Assembly (NCBI RefSeq): GCF_030070105.1
Contig: NZ_JASJOO010000002.1
Coordinates: 620,001 to 684,000, forward strand
Source: Bermanella sp. WJH001
GTDB lineage: Bacteria; Pseudomonadota; Gammaproteobacteria; Pseudomonadales; Oceanobacteraceae
Direction: 5' to 3'
DNA length: 64,000 nucleotides
Part shown: positions 54,783 to 63,579 of the stretch, piece by piece
How the letters are laid out: the number at the start of each line of letters is the position of its first letter
How positions within the stretch are numbered: position 1 is the first letter of the stretch
Translations under genes and position numbers: made by a program
The notes under the pieces: model-generated
Databases searched by the model: none
What the model was told of the DNA's origin: nothing
The model's input: only the letters and a program-made list of their open reading frames with translations

Positions 54783-55490
54783 ATGCACATATATGGTCAT
54801 CGCGGCGCCAAAGGGGTAGCCATGGAAAACAGCCTTGCTGGCTTTCAACTTGCTGCCAGTCAAGGCATTGATCGCTTTGAGTTAGATGTTCGCTTAAGTA
54901 GTGATGGGCAATTAATGGTTGTTCATGATGAAAAATTAAAACGACTGGCTAATAGTCAATTAAGTGTTAGCCGAAGCACTGCGCAAGTACTGGGCAGTAC
55001 AATATTAAATGGCACACAACAGGGAATTCCAACGTTAGAGCAAGTAGTCGCGGCGTGCCCCAATGTTGTTCATTGGCAATTTGAAATAAAAACCTTATCG
55101 ACCAATCCTGGTTTTTTACAGCCTATGGCACAATTAATTGAACGCTTTGGTTTACAAGATAAGGTCGTAATCACCTCAAAGCACATTGGCATTCTTCGCG
55201 CTTTTAAGCGCACAATACCCCACATTGAACGCGGTTATGTTCAAGAGTGGCCACTACCAAATGGGTTACGCACTGCTCTTGCACTTGAATGCACGCACCT
55301 TTGTTTAAATAAAAGTCTGGCGCGATTAAGTTATGTACAAAAGGCTCAACGTAAGGGCTTAAAAGTCAGTGTGTGGACGGTAAACGATGCTGACGATATG
55401 TGTCGTCTACTAAAATATAAAGTAGATAGTATCATTAGTGATTTTCCACAGGCGGCAAGAGAAGTGATCACACCGATCAAACAAGCATGA
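54783..55490 (+). CDS. Glycerophosphodiester phosphodiesterase
   Basis: 235 aa from ATG 54783 (MHIYGHRGAKGVAMENSLAG). Hydrolyses glycerophosphodiesters to glycerol 3-phosphate and an alcohol. The GDPD catalytic elements are all present: GHRG, the EN of AMENS, ELDVRLSSDGQLMVVHDE (metal-binding Glu/Asp and catalytic His) and later FEIK. There is no signal peptide, so it acts in the cytosol. Its stop overlaps the sirtuin-like start (ATGA), linking the two in one operon. Confidence 0.93.
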   Translation: MHIYGHRGAKGVAMENSLAGFQLAASQGIDRFELDVRLSSDGQLMVVHDEKLKRLANSQLSVSRSTAQVLGSTILNGTQQGIPTLEQVVAACPNVVHWQFEIKTLSTNPGFLQPMAQLIERFGLQDKVVITSKHIGILRAFKRTIPHIERGYVQEWPLPNGLRTALALECTHLCLNKSLARLSYVQKAQRKGLKVSVWTVNDADDMCRLLKYKVDSIISDFPQAAREVITPIKQA

Positions 55491-56209
55491 AAAGAAACAC
55501 GCTATATATAACAGGTGCAGGTGTCAGTGCAGAAAGTGGGATCCCTACTTTTCGAGGACAAGATGGCTATTGGACCATTGGTAGTAAAAATTATACGCCA
55601 ATGGAAATGGCCACTCGAACGATGTACATCAACCAACCAGCTGAATTTTTAGCTTGGTATTATCATCGTTTTGCAAGTTATCGCCACCATGGACCCAACA
55701 ATGTGCATCATTGGTTAGCGGATAAAAACTTAATCACACAAAATATAGATGGACTGGACGGTAAAGCGGGTAATCAAGATTATATCGCCATTCATGGCAG
55801 GCTCGATAAAATTACGCCTTTTCATGAACAAGGTGAAAACGTCGAAATATTGGATGCGCCATGGGATGAAATTGATGAATCGAATTTAAGTGCTTCACTA
55901 TTACAGCACTTTAAAATTCATAATAATCCCACTTTAAATACCAGCTTGAAACCATTGGTTTTACTATTTGATGAGTATTACACCGACCTGTATCAAATAA
56001 ATGAAGCTCAGCAGCGAATGAAAAATGCTGAAAAAATGGTTTTTATGGGGACTTCATTTAGTGTCAATATCACCAACATTGCACTGGATATCGCCATAAA
56101 AAACAACATTGAAGTAGAAGTAGTTGACCCTAATCCCGTCATATTACCTTACAGACATGTGAAATATTTTAAGCAAAGCGCTCAAGAATATATTCAAGCA
56201 AACAGTTAA
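55487..56209 (+). CDS. Sir2-family protein lacking the zinc-binding cysteines
   Basis: 240 aa with the NAD-binding core of sirtuins: ITGAGVSAESGIPTFRGQDGYW, TQNIDGLD (Asn and Asp of the ribose site), the catalytic-type His in AIHGRL, GTSFSVNI and the late VDPNP. It contains no cysteine at all, so the four-Cys zinc ribbon that classical deacylases need is absent and replaced by an acidic loop. Zinc-less Sir2 domains are known among NAD-hydrolysing and ADP-ribose-handling proteins. Whether this one deacylates, cleaves NAD or binds it is open. It is coupled to the GDPD gene upstream and shares TAATG with the lipoprotein gene downstream. Confidence 0.82.
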   Translation: MKRNTLYITGAGVSAESGIPTFRGQDGYWTIGSKNYTPMEMATRTMYINQPAEFLAWYYHRFASYRHHGPNNVHHWLADKNLITQNIDGLDGKAGNQDYIAIHGRLDKITPFHEQGENVEILDAPWDEIDESNLSASLLQHFKIHNNPTLNTSLKPLVLLFDEYYTDLYQINEAQQRMKNAEKMVFMGTSFSVNITNIALDIAIKNNIEVEVVDPNPVILPYRHVKYFKQSAQEYIQANS

Positions 56210-56694
56210 TGGTCAAAACAATTAAAAGGCCCACCATAGAAACGATGAAACACATAAACAGAATTACCCTAATATTTATATCCTGCCTATTATGTGCTTG
56301 TGCAGGAACACCACCTAAAAGCATCACTCAGCCACAAAGTTTACAGCCCTGCCCAAGTTCCCCCAATTGCGTTTCAAGCTATGCCGAAAAAAATGATGCC
56401 CATTATATAGCCCCATTAGATTCAAAGCTGAGCATTGAAGAAAAACTAACACGTATGCATCGATTGCTCTCAGCCAAAAGCAATATAGCCATCACTCAAA
56501 AGGAAAAAGGCTATTTAAGAGCTGAAGTGACGTCTTCATTTTGGGGATTTGTGGATGATCTGGAGTTTCTCTTCACGCCGGAACAAATCTTTATGCGATC
56601 TGCCTCACGCTTAGGCTATAGCGACTTTGGAGTAAATAGGCGAAGGTTAGAAGCCATTAGATCTGAATTTAAAGCCGATTTGTTAGAACCTTAA
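56209..56694 (+). CDS. DUF1499 lipoprotein
   Basis: 161 aa, or 149 from ATG 56245. The signal ITLIFISCLLCACAG offers a lipobox (LCAC). The mature part is the DUF1499 pattern: PCPSSPNCVSSYAE, LRAEVTSSFWGFVDDLEFLF, SRLGYSDFGVNRRRLEAIR. DUF1499 has no known function. The ATG at 56209 overlaps the sirtuin stop (TAATG), supporting coupled translation from there, while 56245 gives a shorter, more normal signal peptide. Confidence 0.85.
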   Translation: MVKTIKRPTIETMKHINRITLIFISCLLCACAGTPPKSITQPQSLQPCPSSPNCVSSYAEKNDAHYIAPLDSKLSIEEKLTRMHRLLSAKSNIAITQKEKGYLRAEVTSSFWGFVDDLEFLFTPEQIFMRSASRLGYSDFGVNRRRLEAIRSEFKADLLEP

Positions 56695-56722
56695 GCCAAA
56701 TATCTACCTTCGGAGTCATTAG

Positions 56723-56751
56723 ATAACAATTAAAGGGATTTTTGATATAAT
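56723..56751 (+). promoter_or_regulatory. Predicted sigma-70 promoter with GC-rich discriminator
   Basis: ATAACA (56723-56728), 17-nt spacer and a perfect TATAAT (56746-56751), followed at once by GCGCCGC. A GC-rich discriminator after a good -10 box is typical of promoters repressed by ppGpp. It drives the ADP-ribosyltransferase-like gene with a leader of about 50 nt. Confidence 0.65.
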
Positions 56752-56808
56752 GCGCCGCAAATCGACTGTTGTACTGATTAAGGTACAGTCCTGTTTATCG
56801 GAGTATGT

Positions 56809-57381
56809 ATGACCACGAATATTGATATCCCAGCCCAATATCAAGATGCTGACGCCTTATTGACCGATAATGGCTTCAAAACCAGCAATATCTGGTATCA
56901 CGGCACCACTTCAGGTCTAAGCAGTGCAATTATTGAACACGGCTTAAAACGCTCTGGTGACGATGAAATCAACCAAGCCACTAAGAAAGCCATGGCAACC
57001 ATTGGCAACAGCTACACCGAGCGTAAAGAGCCTGTTTACTTAACACAAAGCAAGCAATTGGCATATTACTGGGCAAATGAAAAAGTTCGAGCCCGTAAAG
57101 TGCATACCGGTAGTGATGAAACCCCTGAGATTATCCAAGTCACCCTAAATAATAGTGAAGTGGAGGTTAAATCAGATGTAGGTGCAGTAGTCATGCTAAT
57201 GGATTTGAGCCCTTACATGGGCTACCTAGAAGAGCTATATCAAGCTAAGGGTATCGAGTTTGACCTTGACGATATCCAAGCAAGAGCCATGGAGCTTAAC
57301 CGAGAAGACTACCTAAATAAATTTGGCTTAGCTTACTCAGCTAAAGATATCGACAAAGCACTTTTAAGCATCGTTAAATAA
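56809..57381 (+). CDS. Predicted ADP-ribosyltransferase-fold protein, unknown function
   Basis: 190 aa. I do not know a named family. The pattern NIWYHGTTSGLSSAIIEHGLKRSG followed by EPVYLTQSKQLAYYWANEK is what the first two conserved blocks of ADP-ribosyltransferase-fold enzymes (KptA, DarT and PARP-like) look like: His-Gly-Thr, then Tyr-Leu-Thr with a helix. A third block may lie near VEVKSDVGAVV (about 120-130). No signal peptide is seen. It has its own good promoter and is convergent with pilU. The NAD-linked neighbour (zinc-less sirtuin) is 600 bp upstream. An enzymatic role is inference. Confidence 0.5.
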   Translation: MTTNIDIPAQYQDADALLTDNGFKTSNIWYHGTTSGLSSAIIEHGLKRSGDDEINQATKKAMATIGNSYTERKEPVYLTQSKQLAYYWANEKVRARKVHTGSDETPEIIQVTLNNSEVEVKSDVGAVVMLMDLSPYMGYLEELYQAKGIEFDLDDIQARAMELNREDYLNKFGLAYSAKDIDKALLSIVK

Positions 57382-57401
57382 TCGACGTGTTTAAATAATA
57401 C

Positions 57402-57429
57402 AAAAAAGCCGCTAAATAGCGGCTTTTTT
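57402..57429. terminator. Bidirectional terminator
   Basis: AAAAAAGCCGCTA AA TAGCGGCTTTTTT: a seven-pair stem flanked by A and T runs, between the ADP-ribosyltransferase-like gene (plus) and the converging pilU-like gene (minus). Confidence 0.9.
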
Positions 57430-57442
57430 GCTTAATACAGCA

Positions 57443-58636
57443 TCAAGCACTTTGTGCCATTAATGCTTCAAGCTCTTTTTCTTCACGCTCTTTTTGAGCT
57501 TCACGTGCAATCTCTTCCGGTGTTTTTTGCAATGACAAGCCGGCAAGCGGACTTGTATTACTTTCACCTGAATCACTGCCTTCAGCTAATTTAATTCTCA
57601 AACGTAAATTATTTTCTGAGTCTGCATTTTTCAAAGCTTCATCTAAAGAAATCTTGCCTGCTTGATATAACTTAAATAATGCCGCGTCAAAAGTTTGCAT
57701 GCCTAGGTTTTCGGACTTTGACATAATCTCTTTTATGCCGTCGGTATCCCCTTTAAAGACAAGATCTTGTATGGTTTTATTACCCAACAACACCTCAACA
57801 GCCGCAACACGCTTACCATCAACCGTTGGAATTAAGCGCTGAGAGATAATCGCTTGTAAGTTTAAACCCAAATCTTGCAGCAATTGCTTGTGACGTTCTT
57901 CAGGGAAAAAATTGATAATACGATCCAACGCTTGGTTTGCGTTATTAGCATGCAAAGTAGAAATGGCTAGGTGACCTGTTTCAGCAAATGCCAAGGCATG
58001 TTCCATTGTTTCTTGGTCACGTATCTCGCCGATTAAAATCACGTCCGGAGCTTGGCGTAACGTATTTTTAAGCGCCGCTTTAAAACTCTTGGTATCCACT
58101 CCCACTTCACGCTGATTAATAATCGAGCGCTTATGAGAATGAACAAATTCAATTGGATCTTCGATGGTAATGATATGCCCAGGCACATTCGTATTTCGGT
58201 GATCAATAAGGGATGCCAAGGAGGTGGATTTACCTGAGCCTGTGCCACCAACAAACAAGATCAACCCACGCTTTGCTAATATGACCTTCTTTAAAACCTC
58301 TGGCAGCCCTAAATCATCAAAGCGAGGAATATCTGTCACTATATTTCTGGCAACCAAGGACACCTCGTTACGCTGCCTGAACATATTTAACCGAAAACGC
58401 CCTCCGGCAGGCAGACTAATTGCCATGTTAAGCTCAAGTTCAGCTTCAAATTCTTTCTTTTGATCTGCATCCATTACAGATTCAATCATTTTTTCAATCT
58501 GACCAGGCTTAAGGGGCTCTTTGCTCAGTGGTTTGAGGGTACCTTGGAATTTAGCACTTGGAGGCGCCCCAGTGCTTAAGTAAAGGTCTGAGCCATCATG
58601 CTTGGCTAAGATTTGAAGATATTTGATTAATGCCAT
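57443..58636 (-). CDS. pilU: PilT/PilU-type pilus retraction ATPase, probably PilU
   Basis: 397 aa. A cytosolic hexameric ATPase for type IV pilus retraction. It carries VGGTGSGKSTSLASLID (Walker A), IEDPIEFVHSHK (Asp box), ILIGEIRDQETMEHAL (Walker B) and HLAISTLHANNANQALDRI (His box). The start LIKYLQILAKHDGSDLYLSTG and the long charged C-terminal tail (EEIAREAQKEREEKELEAL) favour PilU over PilT. No pilT lies next to it in the window, which is unusual since the two are often adjacent. Confidence 0.88.
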   Translation of the reverse strand: MALIKYLQILAKHDGSDLYLSTGAPPSAKFQGTLKPLSKEPLKPGQIEKMIESVMDADQKKEFEAELELNMAISLPAGGRFRLNMFRQRNEVSLVARNIVTDIPRFDDLGLPEVLKKVILAKRGLILFVGGTGSGKSTSLASLIDHRNTNVPGHIITIEDPIEFVHSHKRSIINQREVGVDTKSFKAALKNTLRQAPDVILIGEIRDQETMEHALAFAETGHLAISTLHANNANQALDRIINFFPEERHKQLLQDLGLNLQAIISQRLIPTVDGKRVAAVEVLLGNKTIQDLVFKGDTDGIKEIMSKSENLGMQTFDAALFKLYQAGKISLDEALKNADSENNLRLRIKLAEGSDSGESNTSPLAGLSLQKTPEEIAREAQKEREEKELEALMAQSA

Positions 58637-58770
58637 CTATGTTTACTTCTTATTATTCAAACTACAACTAAATTCAGTTCTCATAACATTTAAGCATATA
58701 GCATTAGAAATGAATATTTTCCATGCAATAAAATGTGCACTAACTATCAAAAAAGAAAAGTATCAAACAC

Positions 58771-58797
58771 AAAAAAAGCGAGCATAGCTCGCTTTTT
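58771..58797 (-). terminator. Intrinsic terminator after sthA
   Basis: On the minus strand AGCGAGC TAT GCTCGCT is followed by seven T. It lies 18 bp after the sthA stop. I see nothing else in the 58637-58814 gap except an AT-rich region likely to hold the pilU promoter. Confidence 0.88.
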
Positions 58798-58814
58798 AAC
58801 AAGAGCCCTGAAAC

Positions 58815-60209
58815 TTAGGAAATGCGGTTTAAACCATTTAATGCCGCTATCCGATAAGCCTCAGCCATCGTAGGATAATTAAACGTATTATTTACAAAGT
58901 AGCGCACCGTGTTCCCTGCACCTTCTTGTTTCATAATGGCTTGGCCGATATGAATAATCTCAGAGGCTTGGTCTCCAAAGCAGTGGATACCTAAAATTTC
59001 CAATGTTTCACGGTGGAATAATATCTTCAGCATACCAACACTTTCACCGGTAATTTGAGCCCGAGCAATGCTCTTTAAAAACGCCTGACCAACTTCATAA
59101 GGCACCTTTTCATTGGTCAATTCACGCTCGGTTTTACCAACAGAACTGATTTCTGGAATGGTATAAATACCCGTAGGCACATCACTGACAAACCAGTAGT
59201 CATCGTCACCGGCTAAATGCGCGGCGGCACTACGACCTTGGTCATATGCTGCACTTGCAAGACTTGGCCAACCAACAACATCACCAACCGCATAAACGTG
59301 TTCAGCACTGGTTTTATAATTTTCATCAACTTCGATTTGGCCACGACTATTAGGCTCAATACCCACATGTTCAAGGCCGATATTTTTAGTATTCCCACTG
59401 CGCCCTGCTGCCCATAAAAGCGCATCGGCTTTTATTTGCTTACCGGACTTAAAGTGCATGGTGACACTGTTATCCTCAGTTTCGACAGAGTCAAACAGCT
59501 CATTATGACGAATCAGTACCCCGGTATCACGCAAGTGATAACTTAATGCATCCGATATTTCGTCATCCAAGAACGGCAATAAACGCTCACCAGGATTAAT
59601 AAGGTCTACTTTTACACCAAGACCGCTAAATATCGAGGCATACTCAGAGCCGATTACACCAGCACCGTAAATAATAATTGTCCTAGGTGTATGCTCTAAT
59701 TTTAAAATGGTGTCTGAGTCATAGACACGCTCATGATGAAAATCCACACCTGCTGGGCGAAATGGGCTTGAGCCGGTAGCAAGTACAATTTGTTCGGCAT
59801 GTAATCGTGTGCTTGATGCTGGGCCTTCTGTTATTTCAACCGTATGACTATCAACAAAGCTGCCATGCCCATGGTAAAGGTGTACCCGGTTACGACTATA
59901 GAACTCAGTACGCAACTTAACCTGTTTTGCAATAACCCGCTCGGCCGTCTTCAAAACACGTGGAAAGCTAAACCAGCGTGGTTCACCAATATCACGAAAC
60001 ATGGGATTGGTATTATAAGAAATAATTTGCTTAACCGAGTGACGCAGTGCTTTTGAGGGAATTGTACCAAAATGGGTACAATGGCCACCCACTTGAGGCG
60101 CCTCTTCAATGACCGCTACTTTTTTACCTTTTTTGGCTGCGTTCATTGCAGCACCCTCACCTGAGGGACCTGTTCCTAAAACAATGACGTCATAATGGTA
60201 ATCGGCCAT
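58815..60209 (-). CDS. sthA: Soluble (Si-specific) NAD(P)+ transhydrogenase
   Basis: A cytosolic flavoprotein that moves electrons from NADPH to NAD+. 464 aa. The FAD motif [20 protein letters not shown] and the segment [17 protein letters not shown] carry a single cysteine in place of the CxxxxC disulfide of related lipoamide dehydrogenases, which marks SthA. The NAD domain motif [18 protein letters not shown] and the C-terminal dimerisation domain are intact. It follows nqrM by 19 bp. Confidence 0.95.
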   Translation of the reverse strand: MADYHYDVIVLGTGPSGEGAAMNAAKKGKKVAVIEEAPQVGGHCTHFGTIPSKALRHSVKQIISYNTNPMFRDIGEPRWFSFPRVLKTAERVIAKQVKLRTEFYSRNRVHLYHGHGSFVDSHTVEITEGPASSTRLHAEQIVLATGSSPFRPAGVDFHHERVYDSDTILKLEHTPRTIIIYGAGVIGSEYASIFSGLGVKVDLINPGERLLPFLDDEISDALSYHLRDTGVLIRHNELFDSVETEDNSVTMHFKSGKQIKADALLWAAGRSGNTKNIGLEHVGIEPNSRGQIEVDENYKTSAEHVYAVGDVVGWPSLASAAYDQGRSAAAHLAGDDDYWFVSDVPTGIYTIPEISSVGKTERELTNEKVPYEVGQAFLKSIARAQITGESVGMLKILFHRETLEILGIHCFGDQASEIIHIGQAIMKQEGAGNTVRYFVNNTFNYPTMAEAYRIAALNGLNRIS

Positions 60210-60228
60210 TCAACACTCCTTATACATA

Positions 60229-60462
60229 TTATTTTTGGCTTGCGTCATACCCTAAATCTGCGGATACATTACCAGCCACTTTTTTCTTTTCAGTATCACA
60301 TTTTTGCTTGTCACCACCGCACACATCACAGGCGCTTTCCATGCCGATAGCACTCATGCCACCGCAAGATCCACTGATAGGCTTACGCCCAAGCAGCACA
60401 CCCACGGCCATTAAAACAACAACAAGCAACATGAAAATAAACACAACCAACATCATTTCCAT
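60229..60462 (-). CDS. nqrM: Na+-NQR maturation protein NqrM
   Basis: 77 aa with one N-terminal membrane helix (LVVFIFMLLVVVLMAVGVLLG) and a cysteine motif GSCGGMSAIGMESACDVCGG, the DUF539/NqrM signature. NqrM helps deliver iron to the Na+-pumping NADH:quinone oxidoreductase. It lies 9 bp after apbE, the usual end of the nqr operon, but no nqrA-F gene is present upstream here. Confidence 0.93.
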   Translation of the reverse strand: MEMMLVVFIFMLLVVVLMAVGVLLGRKPISGSCGGMSAIGMESACDVCGGDKQKCDTEKKKVAGNVSADLGYDASQK

Positions 60463-60471
60463 GGGGAAACC

Positions 60472-61470
60472 TCACTTAGCATGCCAACGATCAAACGCCG
60501 GCGTTGAAAATTCACTAAAGCCACTTTGGCTTCGTTCTATTAAATACGCTTTCACATCATGTTTCAGTGCAAACAACTTCGCTTTTTCAGCTCCCATTAC
60601 AAGCATAGCAGTCGCCAGCGCATCAGCACGGGCACATGTTTGATCAATCACCGTTACCGATGCCAACGTATGTTTAACGGGCTTAGCGGTAAATGGATCA
60701 ATGGTATGACTATATTGCTGACCATTCATCTCAAAATAATTGCGATAATCACCGGATGTGGCCATGGCACCGGTTTTCATTTCTATGACTTTTTGAACAC
60801 TTCGCTGGTTTTCATCTGGTTTTTCAACTGCAACACGCCAAGGTTTAGCCGCAGATTTACGCCCTTTAACACGCATTTCACCACCAATTTCGACCAGATA
60901 ATGCTCTATGCCTTGAGTTTCAAGAAAGTCCGCAACCAAATCAACCGCGTACCCTTTTGCGATGGCAGATAAATCTAAATAACGTTGTTTGACTTTTTTA
61001 ACCGACTGCTCACCTAAGCTCACATCCATTAAACCTACACGGGCCTGCGCTTTTTCAATGAGGTCTTGGGTTGGTAACTGGGTTGGCATCTTATCTGGGC
61101 CAAAACCCCAAAGGTTAACGATTGGTCCAACCGAAATATCAAAATACCCACCGGTTAATTCATACAAGCTGAAAGACTGTTTTAAAACATCGAATAACTG
61201 CGGGCTGATTTCTTGTTCATAAGGGGGAGTTGCTGCATTAAAGATGCTCAATTCACTATCTGCTTGATAGGTCGACATCTGCTGATTAACCATTTGCAGT
61301 ATCTGATCTATATTTGCTTGAGCATCTATCGAATTGACAGAGGCAAGAGAACGCCATTGAACCGAATAACTGGTACCCATGGTATAGCCATGGATTTTGT
61401 CGAGTACTTCATTTTGACTTGAACAGGCAATTAGCTGGAAAAATAAGATAAAAATGAATACAAACTTCAT
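60472..61470 (-). CDS. apbE: FAD:protein FMN transferase ApbE
   Basis: 332 aa lipoprotein (signal FVFIFILFFQLIACSSQ; lipobox LIAC). It attaches FMN covalently to Thr residues of NqrB/NqrC and similar proteins. Family motifs are GYTMGTSYSVQW, DLSAIAKGYAVD, LVEIGGEMRVKG and TSGDYRNYFEMNG with YSHTIDPFTAKPV. It heads the apbE-nqrM-sthA run. The target flavoproteins must be encoded elsewhere. Confidence 0.95.
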   Translation of the reverse strand: MKFVFIFILFFQLIACSSQNEVLDKIHGYTMGTSYSVQWRSLASVNSIDAQANIDQILQMVNQQMSTYQADSELSIFNAATPPYEQEISPQLFDVLKQSFSLYELTGGYFDISVGPIVNLWGFGPDKMPTQLPTQDLIEKAQARVGLMDVSLGEQSVKKVKQRYLDLSAIAKGYAVDLVADFLETQGIEHYLVEIGGEMRVKGRKSAAKPWRVAVEKPDENQRSVQKVIEMKTGAMATSGDYRNYFEMNGQQYSHTIDPFTAKPVKHTLASVTVIDQTCARADALATAMLVMGAEKAKLFALKHDVKAYLIERSQSGFSEFSTPAFDRWHAK

Positions 61471-61562
61471 ACATTCGCCTTAAAAAAAGCCAGTATATCG
61501 GATATATCCCAAACCCTCTATCTATCCAGCTATTTATCCAAATGACACATAATCGAATTTGA

Positions 61563-62492
61563 TTAATTCGGCATCAATAACTTATGTAAACGACTTTCCC
61601 CTGCGGGGGTCAATTGCCAGTAGCTTTTTAATCCTGTGCGTTCTTTGGCCACATTTTCTATGACACCGGCCCCTTTAAGGTAAGCCTTCAATCGTTGAAA
61701 CTCGATATCATTACAGCGCACACCAGATAAGGCATGTGAATCAGCAATAGCCTTCATAAAGTCATCTTTGTAATTATCTTCAACATAATCTTCTAGCACA
61801 GAGCGCATGCGATCTTCCGTCACAGGCGAGGTCATCATCGAGCCAATATTTAAAAATGCCATATCCCAGGTTAACAGCACATTACTTGTCACCTCATGGC
61901 AGTTACCATGGGCAAATACCTTACCTGTAAAGCGCATTGGATAGCTTTCCATACCAAACAAGGTATCCGTAATCGCTTCATTAAGATGATTTGCGGTTTC
62001 AAGTTCTGCCAACTTATTGGAGTCAACTAACCCTAGTTGAGGTTTTAATAGGTCCCTTAAAACTTGCCTTGCAATCAGTAGCAGATCTTCTTTATGGCTC
62101 CAATATTTAAACGTGCCCGACATGGTTAAACGGTGCAATGTGCGTAGCCTTTGGACATCTTGAGAGTTCATACCTTTAAGTTCGGTATTTTTTAGAAGGG
62201 CCACCATTTTTTTATTTTTGCTTTTCGCATAAACCGCTTCTCGATGAATATAACTTTCACCACTATCTGATAAGGCCCCATATGAATCACCTACTAACAA
62301 TAAAAACACAGAGCAATCATCAATGGCTTTACGTACTAAAGGCCAGTCGTATTCACCAGACTCAGGGACAAAATAAAAAGAAACAGGAAAGCCTCCTAAC
62401 TGGAAAACAACCCTGTTTATTGTGTAAAGAATGGCCGCCGTATCTTTTGGGTCTGCACAAATAAATACTGTCGGCTGAGTGTGTTGATTCAT
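61563..62492 (-). CDS. DUF4062-like (TIR-fold) protein with C-terminal winged helix
   Basis: 309 aa. Residues 1-125 have the DUF4062 pattern, a TIR-like Rossmann fold: VFICADPKDTAAILYTINRV, a WPLVRKAIDDCSVFLLLVGDSYG block (about 50-72) and YIHREAVYAKSKNKKMVALL. The middle has no motif I know. The last ~60 residues look like a winged helix (FQRLKAYLKGAGVIEN, then SYWQLTPAGESRL). DUF4062 domains occur in NLR-like and defence proteins, usually fused to larger ATPases; here it stands alone. No effector or ATPase lies beside it. Function unknown. Confidence 0.6.
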   Translation of the reverse strand: MNQHTQPTVFICADPKDTAAILYTINRVVFQLGGFPVSFYFVPESGEYDWPLVRKAIDDCSVFLLLVGDSYGALSDSGESYIHREAVYAKSKNKKMVALLKNTELKGMNSQDVQRLRTLHRLTMSGTFKYWSHKEDLLLIARQVLRDLLKPQLGLVDSNKLAELETANHLNEAITDTLFGMESYPMRFTGKVFAHGNCHEVTSNVLLTWDMAFLNIGSMMTSPVTEDRMRSVLEDYVEDNYKDDFMKAIADSHALSGVRCNDIEFQRLKAYLKGAGVIENVAKERTGLKSYWQLTPAGESRLHKLLMPN

Positions 62493-62507
62493 ATCCTTAT
62501 TTACCGC

Positions 62508-63458
62508 TTAAATCCAAGCTAATATTTTAGCTAAATACAATAATAAACTAATTGAAAATGCCGATAACAACGTACTCAGTGCAATGATATTTGAGGCCAA
62601 TATGTGGTTACCACCCATTGATCTTACCATTACAAAACTGGCAGCCGCCGTGGGGCTTGCAAACATTAATATAATGCAACCTATCTCTACGCCATTGAAG
62701 CCAAATCCAAATGCACTAATCCCTACACCAACAGGGACAACCAAAAGTTTTGCAAATACAGCGTAAGCAGACAAAGTACTGGTATTTCTAAGCTCTCGTA
62801 GGCTTAAAGACCCCCCTATAGCGATGAGCGCCAAGGGCAGTGTCATACGGGCTAAATACTGACCAGCATCATACATGACTTTAGGCAGCTTTAAATCCAA
62901 CCACGAACAAAAAAAGCCGAGGGCAATGGCGATAATCAATGGGTTCTTAGCAATATCTTTGAGGGTTCTAAACCACTGAACCGACTTCCCTTCATGCAGG
63001 CTTCGGTTTAACGCATAAACTGACAATATATTATAGATAGGGGTAACAACAGCTAAAATTACCGCGCCTACAGCCAACCCATCACCACCAAATGCCTTTG
63101 CACACAACGCAATGCCTACTATCCCCAAGTTGCTTCTAAAAGCCCCCTGGACCGCCACCCCCCTATCTTGGTGAGGCACCAATAAAGCCGATATTAACCA
63201 AAAAGCGACAAATGAGATCACAGCTGCACTGATGCAAAACCAAACCAGAGGCAACTGGTCAAGCAAATGCAAATCATTATCAATCATTGATAAGAAAATT
63301 AGAATTGGCAAGCAAATATTAAAAACTAAAGAAGATGCCTGACCCACAAAGCCCGTATCAATGTGCCCTTTTCGTTTAAGGTACAGGCCCACAAACACAA
63401 TAATAAAAACAGGGCCTGTTACCGACAATGTATATTCAAGGGCTTCTATATAGGCCAT
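62508..63458 (-). CDS. AEC-family auxin-efflux-carrier-like transporter
   Basis: 316 aa with about ten membrane helices in two five-helix halves, each with the broken-helix motif of the AEC/Mem_trans family: VFNICLPILIFLSM in the first half, LPLALIAIGGSLSL and ASPTAAASFVMVRSMGG in the second. Members export small organic acids such as malate or malonate; the substrate here is unknown. It is 15 bp upstream of the DUF4062-like gene on the same strand, so the two are likely co-transcribed. Confidence 0.88.
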   Translation of the reverse strand: MAYIEALEYTLSVTGPVFIIVFVGLYLKRKGHIDTGFVGQASSLVFNICLPILIFLSMIDNDLHLLDQLPLVWFCISAAVISFVAFWLISALLVPHQDRGVAVQGAFRSNLGIVGIALCAKAFGGDGLAVGAVILAVVTPIYNILSVYALNRSLHEGKSVQWFRTLKDIAKNPLIIAIALGFFCSWLDLKLPKVMYDAGQYLARMTLPLALIAIGGSLSLRELRNTSTLSAYAVFAKLLVVPVGVGISAFGFGFNGVEIGCIILMFASPTAAASFVMVRSMGGNHILASNIIALSTLLSAFSISLLLYLAKILAWI

Positions 63459-63579
63459 AACAACACCAAAAAAGGCATATTATAACAGCTTGCAGGATTC
63501 AAACCTGTATAATAAACAAACAATTCATTTGTATAACTGACTATGTTATTATGCGCCGCATTATTTATGAGTACATATC

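Noticed and set aside
63486-63515. Possible tRNA T-arm (GGTTTGAATCC on the minus strand)
   Set aside because: Only the T-loop-like motif is present; no acceptor, D or anticodon arm can be built around it.
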